Shown one piece after another: positions 57,490 through 64,000 of a stretch of 64,000 nucleotides of DNA (positions are counted from its first letter, which is position 1; each line of letters opens with the position of its first letter). The position numbers were made by a program, and so were the translations under genes. The notes beneath the pieces are model-generated. The model searched no databases. It worked only from the letters and a program-made list of their open reading frames with translations, and had not been told where the DNA came from. Origin of the DNA: Aegilops tauschii subsp. strangulata (taxonomy: Eukaryota; Streptophyta; Magnoliopsida; Poales; Poaceae); assembly GCF_002575655.3 (NCBI RefSeq), contig NC_053035.3, positions 377,185,792 through 377,249,791 on the forward strand, in the 5' to 3' direction.

Positions 57490-57930
57490 AAGTAAAGATC
57501 AAAATCTTAAATTGATTTACTATTGACTCAAGGTTGAATTTTTCACGACCTATCAGCTCATAAACTAGACAATTACCAATTATATTACCAGGAATAAAAA
57601 CCCAATCGTCTATACATTGTACGCAGTACACTTGCAACCATGGAATGAATTATACCAAAAACTTGATAGAGAAGATGCAATACGGCGTACAAGTCACATG
57701 CGCCAACTGCAGGTCAAGTGGATGATCCTAATGATGAGCTGCGGTGAGACAACACTACTCCTTTGATGATTGCTGATGTTACCCGCTGGAGCTTGCTTAC
57801 GGGACGGCGAGATTAGGAGCGACGGCTGCATGCGTATTAGTGTTTTGCGGATCAAAAACTGTTATGTATATTAGAGAAGAGAAAAGACGACTCGGCTGAG
57901 CCTAATAAGTCAAACCATATAGCTGGACAT
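57490..57930. other. Unassigned interior of the MULE-like element
   Basis: About 440 bases between the Harbinger fragment and the right terminal inverted repeat. No recognisable gene; it could contain further captured host fragments. Confidence 0.35.
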
Positions 57931-58283
57931 CATGCGTAATAGCGTCCATAAAGGGACGCACTTAGCAATGGCGTCCAGGCTTGGACGCTGCTCTTAATAG
58001 GGTCCTTACTATTTTGACAATTTTCACCGGCCATTTACCACTTCTGTAATTACAGAATTCTTATTTATTATTAATAAAAAATTCGGTGCCTTTCCCTGGT
58101 GCAGCAACTTAACTCTTTTACCATGATCGATCGTCAGTGGGCTCCGTGGTGGCTAAAAAAGTTTGTTGTGGCTCACTTCACTTCCACGGCTTTCGAGCAT
58201 GTACGCCTGCAATATAACGTAGTGTCTCATATTTTAGCTAATCCTCTATAACACTAAGCTTTCTAATTTTAAAATGCTCACAA

Positions 58284-58610
58284 ACAATTGAGGTCTCCGA
58301 TTGAAATTGGGTCCCGATTTTGACCGGGTCGACAATTTCTCAATGCTATCTCATTCAATTCTTTTATACTATACAACATGCTTCCTAATTTTTAAGGCCA
58401 ACTAATTAAGGTCATCAATTTCAAATTGAGTCACTCAATTTTGACTGGGTCAACAATTTTTAAAGGAGCTCTCCCATTCAATTATTTTAATTCACTATTG
58501 TTCCCTGATTTTGAAACTCTCCAATTCGATTGATTTGTTCAATTATGGATTTGGTTTAAGATTTTGATCGGGCCAATTATTTTTCAAGTCAATCAGCGGC
58601 AACCACCTAT
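58284..58610. repeat. Degenerate tandem repeat, about 118-bp units (first block)
   Basis: Three diverged units share the pattern AATTGAGGTC...TTTGACCGGGTC...CAATTT...ATTCAATT...CCTAATTTT (starts about 58284, 58403 and 58522). Related units recur at 59110-59330. The segment before it (58097-58280) and after it (58611-58842) shows nothing I can name. Confidence 0.6.
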
Positions 58611-58842
58611 AAAAACATATCAATCCTGCACACTCTCCTACCACCTAGAAAAAAGAAAACGCCACCATGTGATACTGTAGCACCAATATAGTACATGCAG
58701 CTATCGACACAAAAATTTCACCACATAAATATGGGTTTCTTAGCGGATAACACATAACCACGTCGAGAAAGGCCCACCAAATCATGGAATTATAGAAAAA
58801 AAAACTCCATCCCCGCGCCACCAAACTAAATATTTCATCAAT

Positions 58843-59090
58843 TCCAAAATATGAGGGTATTAGTTTTTTGAAAAGTCAAATTCCTTTAACTTTGACCAAG
58901 TTTAGAGCAAAAAATGTCAACATCCACAATATTAAACAAAAAGTATGGAAATTCATTTCATGATGAACCTAATTATACTGATTTGATATTATGAATTTTG
59001 ATATATTTCTTTACAAATTTGATGAAACTTAACAATATTTGACTTTTAAAAAAATACACCTTATATTTGAAACAGAGTGAGTAATGTTTA
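58843..59090. mobile_element. Degenerate Stowaway/Mariner-type MITE
   Basis: The segment has the layout of a widespread Triticeae Stowaway family: CAAAATATGAGGGTATTAG near the left, GTCAAA...TTTGACCAAG, TTCATGATGAA in the middle, and an inverted CACCTTATATTTGAAACAGAGTGAG at the right. Terminal bases are eroded. A second, poorer copy lies at 59325-59526. Confidence 0.55.
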
Positions 59091-59109
59091 TAAGAAACCC
59101 AACGACACA

Positions 59110-59324
59110 ATCAATTGAGGTCTCTAATTTAGAATTGGGTCACGGAATTTTGACCAGGTCAACAACTCTCTCAAGGACCTCTCTCTTTAAATTCATTTAA
59201 TCCACTGTACTCCCTAATTTTGGAGACCCCCCCCCCCCCTCCCCCCAATTCGATTGAGGTATTCAAGTTTGCATTTGGTTCAAAATTTGATTGGATCAGC
59301 GATTTTTCAAATCAACCGGTAGCC
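59110..59324. repeat. Degenerate tandem repeat, about 118-bp units (second block)
   Basis: Two further units (starts about 59113 and 59247) separated by a poly-C run (59228-59247). They resume the block at 58284-58610 after the MITE. Confidence 0.6.
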
Positions 59325-59526
59325 AAAAACATTGACATCCATAATACTAGATAAATAAAAATATGAAATTTCATTCGTGATGAATCTAATGATACCGATT
59401 TTTTTTTTATGGGAAGCCGATTTGATATTATGGATATTGACATATTTCTTCATAAATTTTGTCAAACTTCAAGAGTTTTGACTTAAAAGAAAACAAATAC
59501 AACGTATGTTTTGAAACAAAGGATGT
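59325..59526. mobile_element. Degenerate Stowaway/Mariner-type MITE, second copy
   Basis: It contains ACATCCATAATACTAGATAA, TTCGTGATGAATCTAATGAT, GATATTATGGATATTGACAT and GTCAAACTTCAAGAGTTTTG in the same order as 58920-59050. The ends are poorly defined. Confidence 0.45.
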
Positions 59527-59585
59527 ACAAAACAATTGAAAACCCAACAACACCAAAAAGGCGTAGCGAAGCGCGCCCAACCCTT

Positions 59586-59827
59586 CTAGTCGTGTATGAA
59601 TTCTAGTGGTCTTTCTGTTTTCATTTTACTCTGGATTGCATCTAGGAGACCTTTTGTACTATCTTGGTTAATTAATAAAGTGTCGACGTTCTCTAAAAGG
59701 GATTGCAATGTGGGTTCTTTGTGTTGAACCATACACGATTGAAGTTGGGTCGAAGTGGTCCTCTCGTCTGGATTTGATGATAACAAAGAGCCTAGTTTTG
59801 GTCCTTGCATCAAATTGCCAGCCTATG
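59586..59827 (-). pseudogene. Possible exon of an unidentified gene (75-80 aa)
   Basis: A minus-strand frame after a good acceptor-like sequence (CATCTCAGCATAG at about 59828-59840) encodes a polar, helical stretch with LLSSNPDERTTSTQLQSCMV and QSLLENVDTLLINQDSTKGL, ending at 59586. Composition looks protein-like rather than random. I do not recognise it, and no partner exon is evident because a fold-back element follows at 59932. Low confidence. Confidence 0.3.
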
Positions 59828-59931
59828 CTGAGATGAGTGGGGTACGTCAACTTTGCAGGGATTGGTACAATCAACGCAGTCTCTATAATATTCCAGCTCT
59901 TCAAACAACACCAAGCTGAGCATATACGGAG

Positions 59932-60500
59932 AGAGAACGTATCCAGTGCACTGGAGCTGCACCGGGTGCACCCTGCTATTTTGGATCATTGGATGGAAAT
60001 GGATTGTTCGCACATTAGCAATTTTTTTTTTAAATCAACCCACACTCCACCATTCCCATCATTAAAGCCATGTTTTTTATTTCTTTCTACAAACATAGAA
60101 ATGACTAAATATTTTGAGCCATATATCTATCTGGTTTGACCATCATCTTTGTTTTGATGAGATGTTCGAAACAAAGCTAATGTTGAATATATTTTTTAAT
60201 TTAGTTTCCCCCCTTTTTGAAACTTGACCACAACATTTATAAGTTCAAGTTAAGTAAAAAAAATCAGAAACATATTCAACATTGGCATTGTTTCAAAGAT
60301 CTCGTCAAAACAAAGCCTATAGTGAAACCGGATTAGGAATCAGACATTCAGTTTGAAATATATGACCATTTTTGTGTCTAGAACAAAAAATTTAAACACA
60401 CATAAAATAAACCAAGTCAATTCTGCAAATGTGACAACAATCCATCTGGTCCAAAATAGCAGGGTGCATTTGGTGCACTAGTGCACTGGATACGTTCCCT
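59932..60500. mobile_element. Fold-back element (569 bp) with long terminal inverted repeats
   Basis: The left end AGAGAACGTATCCAGTGCAC and right end GTGCACTGGATACGTTCCCT are inverted; inverted similarity continues through TGCACCCTGCTATTTTGGA and, with gaps, to the centre near 60216. Arms are thus roughly 280 bp. Flanks ATACGGAG (59924-59931) and ATACAGAG (60501-60508) are 8-bp duplications with one mismatch, pointing to a hAT-like origin. There is no coding capacity. Confidence 0.7.
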
Positions 60501-60547
60501 ATACAGAGATCCATATAAACAACTCATGAGCAACCCAGCCAGATGAC

Positions 60548-60645
60548 GAGCACATCAGTTTGCCATCACATTAATTCAAACTTGTACTCAAGCAAGATTA
60601 GACCAGCACACTTGTTTGCCATCATATTAATTCAAACTTGTATGC
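60548..60645. repeat. Short tandem duplication in the gene's 3' flank
   Basis: Two copies of a 40-bp segment with TTTGCCATCA-ATTAATTCAA and ACTTGTA (about 60548-60587 and 60603-60645), about 150-230 bp past the stop codon of the I9 gene and possibly within its 3' UTR. Confidence 0.6.
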
Positions 60646-60778
60646 GTTAGTTCATTACATTTACACACTTCAGGAACTCGATCCCTTCAAAGTCAAGTGG
60701 ATACATCTCTTATTCTTAGGTTACAGCCATGAGATGCGACCATTCCCACATTAGAAGAACAGAGCCTACTCAGGGCTT

Positions 60779-62417
60779 TCACATAAGGCCCATGGTGCGC
60801 GTTGTCTTGGCATGTCCTCCCTCATTTCCATGGAGCTGGACGGTCTGGCTCGGCACAACCTGAAGGACACCTGGTTGCTCTGAAAACCAAGAACAAACAG
60901 ACAAGTTTGATCAGATCAGCATACAAGCAGAAGTGAGAAGAGGTACATGCACCAAATATTGCTTATCTAACACGTGATTTGAGCATATCCAGCATAATAC
61001 TCCCTCCGTTCCTAAATATAAGACCTTATAGAGATTCCAATATGGACTACATACGGAGCAAAATGAGTGAATCTACACTCTAAAATATGTCTATTAATAA
61101 AATCTCTACAAGGACATATATTTAGAAATGGAGGGAGCAGCTTCTAGTCAGATGAGATAGGCATGTGGTGTACAGAAATCTTGTTAGCTCAATGCTGAAT
61201 ATGAGTACAACTAAAATTCAGTCTTGAGAACCGAGGACTGGTATGCCAGTAAAATGCATTAGCACTTCATCAGTAATCATGTTTGAAGTGAAGTTAAACC
61301 ACCATGACAATGAGAAGTGAAGGTTGCACATGTAATTCCAACATAAATCCGGTTTCACAGCATAAAACTTACTGAAGAAAGAAAATGCATATTCCACCAG
61401 AAATTAATCCCATCACATAACTATCATCCACCAAGCCTCTTCACTACAGGATTAGTGGGAGTGGGATGATTAACTGATAATCATACAGATGCAAGTGTCC
61501 ACAAGGAACAGAAAGACTGTATCTCTTCAACGATAAATATACCACCAAACATTCCTTTTAGCATGTGATCTGTATATGTGCAGTGAAATATGGTACCCTG
61601 AAATGTTTACAGGTCTAGACTAAAATGTCAATATAGTCGCAGGTGGGACTTGATTTTACACTACAAGTTTGATGAGATGATTTCGCAAGTAGCCTATATT
61701 CCACAATTTTGTAAGATCACATGGTTTAATTTCAGTAGGAATTTGAGCCTATGATGGGCATCCTGTGACTCAATGCAAGTAAATTCCGCATTACGCGTAT
61801 GCAAGTAAATTCCGCACTATGCATGAGGCTAAATTCCACATTATGCGGACTATTAAAAAGTCTGCACAGCGGAAGCAAATAGTATAACTGGAACTCCATA
61901 AACTAAAAGGAAGGGGGCACTCACTCTTGAGGTCCTCGACCTGCTCGGTGGTGAGCTTTGCGGAGAATCCGCTGGCGGCGTGCTTGTAGTGGTAGAGGAC
62001 CGCGCCCCTGGCCTTCTCCTCGCTGCCAAAATTCCCCCCAGATCAGCAAATTGACACACAGCCGGAAAAGGTCTCAAGAGAACGAATCAAGGCCAAAACG
62101 ACCAGGTCAAGCTAAATCGGATCCCCGAAGACCTAGGCGCCACCGATGGCGCAAACCCAGGCGAAACGGCTGTGGATCTGGTTGCTGGTACGGTACCTGC
62201 CGAGGACGGGGGCGAGGGTGCGGATGTGGAACTCCTCGGGGTCGGCGTCCTCGGGGCGGTCCACGTACACGATGTGCACGGCCGCCTCCTGCGCCGCCGG
62301 CGCCTGCTCCGGCTCGGCCGCCATGGCGATCTGGGCGACGGGGGCTGCTGCTGCTGCTGCGAGGAAGAGGAGGACGAGCAGAGGGTTACGAAGATGACGC
62401 GGTGATTCGGTCTTCAT
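60779..62417 (-). CDS. Subtilisin propeptide-like inhibitor (I9 domain), SPI-1-like, three exons
   Basis: Exons on minus: 62197-62417 (221 bp), 61925-62022 (98 bp) and 60779-60879 (101 bp), totalling 420 bp, an exact frame for 139 residues plus TGA. All splice sites are GT-AG. Residues 1-33 form a signal peptide with a Leu/Ala-rich core (LLVLLFLAAAAAA). Residues 46-124 are an inhibitor I9 / subtilisin prodomain: VHIVYVDRPEDADPEEFHIR, LGSEEKARGAVLYHYKHAAS, GFSAKLTTEQVEDLKKQPGV, LQVVPSQTVQLHG. No catalytic domain follows. This matches the architecture of Arabidopsis SPI-1 (recalled), a stand-alone inhibitor and chaperone of secreted subtilases, so it probably acts in the secretory pathway or apoplast. 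It appears intact. Confidence 0.9.
61000..61137. mobile_element. Stowaway MITE in intron 2 of the I9 gene
   Basis: Terminal inverted repeats CTCCCTCCGTTCCTAAATAT and ATATTTAGAAATGGAGGGAG bound 138 bp. TA precedes the left end (60998-60999); the right neighbour is CA instead of TA. This size and TIR are standard for Triticeae Stowaway (Tc1/Mariner) MITEs. Confidence 0.85.
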
Positions 62418-63600
62418 CGCCGTGGTGTAGATTTGGAGGTGGCTTAATAATGACCGTGCGGCTGTGTGCGCGACGTGTCCCCCTGCTTCGGCCTCTCCGC
62501 GTGTTCTTGGCCTGTTTTGCCTTCGCCGCGAAGTATCTTTTGTCCACCTCGCAAGCTCTGAACTTTGCTTTGTTGATGAGGGGTTTTTGACTGGTTGCCG
62601 GAGAAAACAAGGGGGAGCATGTGGATTTTTGTAGTCGGAACTTCGGGGCGATTTCTCTCCAAAAAAAAAAACTTCGGGGCGATCTTGAATTTTATAAATT
62701 GACGAAGTGTTCATACGACCCATAATAGTCGACCAAGTTAGGTACAAGGGTACTCCTCATTTGGATTTATAAGGCACATTTGTATTGTTAGATAATTTTT
62801 TTGACAAATGAAATATGAATTACATGCCGCGATAATTGAATACGCAATTTTTTCCGATATGATATGTATTTCACTAATCAAATTGATGATCTAGAATCCG
62901 GCAAAAAAAAGAAAAAATTGATGATCTAGAAATACATGGATGCCCTATAAACTGAAAGTAATGCAGTAAGTTACCAGTGCTGGGAGTTCTAGGCATAGAT
63001 TACTAAACTCGAACAAATAGCGGAAGAACTAAATGAAATGGTGAAGCCACAGTGAACTACAAACAGAAGCTATTGATGTTCGAACATGCCATTTAAAAAA
63101 AAAAGTCCGAACAGGGATAAGTGGACAAGGTGTGATCATGAATTCATGAGCACATCACCTCTCGCCACAATGTGACTACGATCACAATGCAATTATGTAA
63201 GGACCACATAAACGGACAAACCATGCAAGAGAAGGGCTCTAAAGCAGCGTCTCTAAGGAGCCAATCGTGGGCTTTGACATTTTTATGGTCAACCATGAGC
63301 AAGTCACGCAATGGTAGGTAAGTGCATTGACAATGCAACAATGCAACAATTTGGGTAATAGGAGTCAAACTGCGCCAATGCTGACATATGTTAGAATCTT
63401 ACGAATGCTAGCGAGAACTGCCATAATCAAGGTTTCAATGCTCAGAAAGAAATAATAGAAAGGAATGTGTTGTGGGAGGGGTTCACACGTTACCCCGAAT
63501 CAATGTAAAAATGTTAAGTTGGTATGTGTCACTTCTAGCTAGTCAACGCTTATATACTTACCATCACGTATCTAGCCTATGCTGAAGTCCTTAGTTAGAA
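62418..63600. other. Upstream region of the I9 gene and intergenic DNA
   Basis: The first 250 bases are the presumed 5' UTR and promoter of the minus-strand I9 gene; the GC-rich part (62440-62540) resembles a grass promoter but I see no clear TATA box. A direct repeat ACTTCGGGGCGAT occurs at 62639 and 62671, on either side of a poly-A run. From 62700 to 63600 I see no gene or named repeat. Confidence 0.4.
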
Positions 63601-63634
63601 CCCGGCTTCATCAAGGATGTACTCAACATCGGTA

Positions 63635-63950
63635 AAGCACTCTCATGCTCTAAATGGAGGCACTGCTTAGTCTCAGTGAAGCACCCTCACACCCCGGGTG
63701 AAGGACCCGCTCGGGCATGATGAAGCACCCTCACTCTCCATGTGAAGGCCCTGCTCAGCCATGGCGAAAAACCCTCACTCTCTAGGAAAAGATTTTGCTC
63801 ATCCTCACACTCCAATTAAAGCTCTTGTGCACTGAAGGCATCATCATATCGCTAACTCATAATATTGCAAGCCTTGCTCATCGGGAAAAGATTCCGCTCA
63901 TCCTCACACTCTAGTTAAAGCTCTCACCGATCTTGGAAGATGCTTAGGAC
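63635..63950. repeat. Degenerate tandem repeat, about 45-bp units
   Basis: Imperfect units of the form GAAGCACCCTCAC-N-GTGAAGG-CCCGCTC (starts about 63679, 63722, 63767) are followed by two related copies of GGAAAAGATT-GCTCATCCTCACACTC (about 63786 and 63890). No coding sequence; possibly the body of an unrecognised repeat element. Confidence 0.6.
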
Positions 63951-64000
63951 CGAGCCAACGTACCCTAGGCTCTCCCATGGGACTTCATGTTGGGGATCGT

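Larger units (their letters stand above)
56048..58086. mobile_element. MULE-like element with long terminal inverted repeats carrying gene fragments
   Basis: Both ends show TTTTTTATTAATAATAAATA in inverted orientation, with similarity extending inward about 150 bp and including several GCGTCCA/TGGACGC sub-terminal motifs. The flanks carry an identical TGCCTTTCCC (56038-56047 and 58087-58096), a 9-10 bp target duplication expected of Mutator-like elements. The right terminus has a few extra bases (TTCGG). There is no MULE transposase; instead the interior holds a Harbinger end, a GC-rich segment and a Harbinger transposase N-terminus. Confidence 0.65.

Noticed and set aside
61958..62590. A 210-residue plus-strand frame rich in Arg and Gly
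   Set aside because: It is the antisense shadow of the GC-rich first exon of the I9 gene.
62133..62747. A 204-residue single-exon reading of the I9 gene region
   Set aside because: It includes 5' flank and reads into intron 1; the three-exon model gives an exact frame, GT-AG borders and a complete I9 domain.
63988..64000. TGTTGGGGATCGT at the window end as the start of a Copia LTR
   Set aside because: Thirteen bases are too few; it is mentioned only as a possibility.

Overview
The window is nuclear DNA of a large-genome grass, almost certainly a Triticeae species (wheat, Aegilops or a close relative). Evidence: Angela-type Copia LTRs of about 1.7 kb, Fatima-like Gypsy elements with an antisense gene, Gypsy LTRs that begin TGATACGTCTCC when read in sense, Stowaway MITEs, and an intron-containing plant gene. 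There are no bacterial operons, rRNA genes, convincing tRNA genes or CRISPR arrays. Family names come from recall of Triticeae repeats and were not checked by a search.

Layout. 1-565 is the end of a CACTA-like transposon inserted in an Angela LTR remnant (566-1195). From 1196 to 44619 lies one old Fatima-like Gypsy element (the 'outer' copy, + orientation; 5' end outside the window), repeatedly invaded. Angela-1 (2944-11616, minus) and Angela-2 (12876-21353, plus) are inserted in it, and so is a second Fatima-like element (the 'inner' copy, 22808-42374, same orientation, target-site duplication TCCGC). The inner copy was itself hit by two Gypsy elements, X and Y (24825-38525, minus). These now form a three-LTR array whose middle LTR is a chimera, which marks an LTR-LTR recombination that deleted the middle of the inner Fatima-like copy.

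Both Fatima-like copies carry gag or gag-protease sequence on the plus strand. On the minus strand both carry a multi-exon gene ('putative gypsy type transposon' family) with introns at matching positions.

Right of the outer LTR the locus is less repetitive. It holds a Harbinger-like MITE end (44620-44794), then Angela-3 (44823-55042, plus). Angela-3 is badly decayed yet has nearly identical LTRs, and its integrase is split by a 1.7 kb block resembling plant mitochondrial DNA. Next come a tRNA-type SINE with 12-bp duplications (55114-55413), an RNase H-like remnant, a MULE-like element carrying a Harbinger transposase fragment (56048-58086), AT-rich 118-bp repeats with degenerate MITEs, a 569-bp fold-back element, and the one clear host gene. 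That gene is a three-exon minus-strand gene (60779-62417) encoding a 139-residue secreted protein made of a subtilisin-propeptide (I9) inhibitor domain, SPI-1-like. A Stowaway MITE sits in its second intron. 62.4-64.0 kb is mostly featureless, with degenerate 45-bp repeats at the end.

Apart from the I9 gene there is no cellular gene system here. The interest lies in transposon biology: nested insertions, recombination scars, coding-cassette exchange between non-autonomous elements, and a spliced antisense gene kept inside a retrotransposon.
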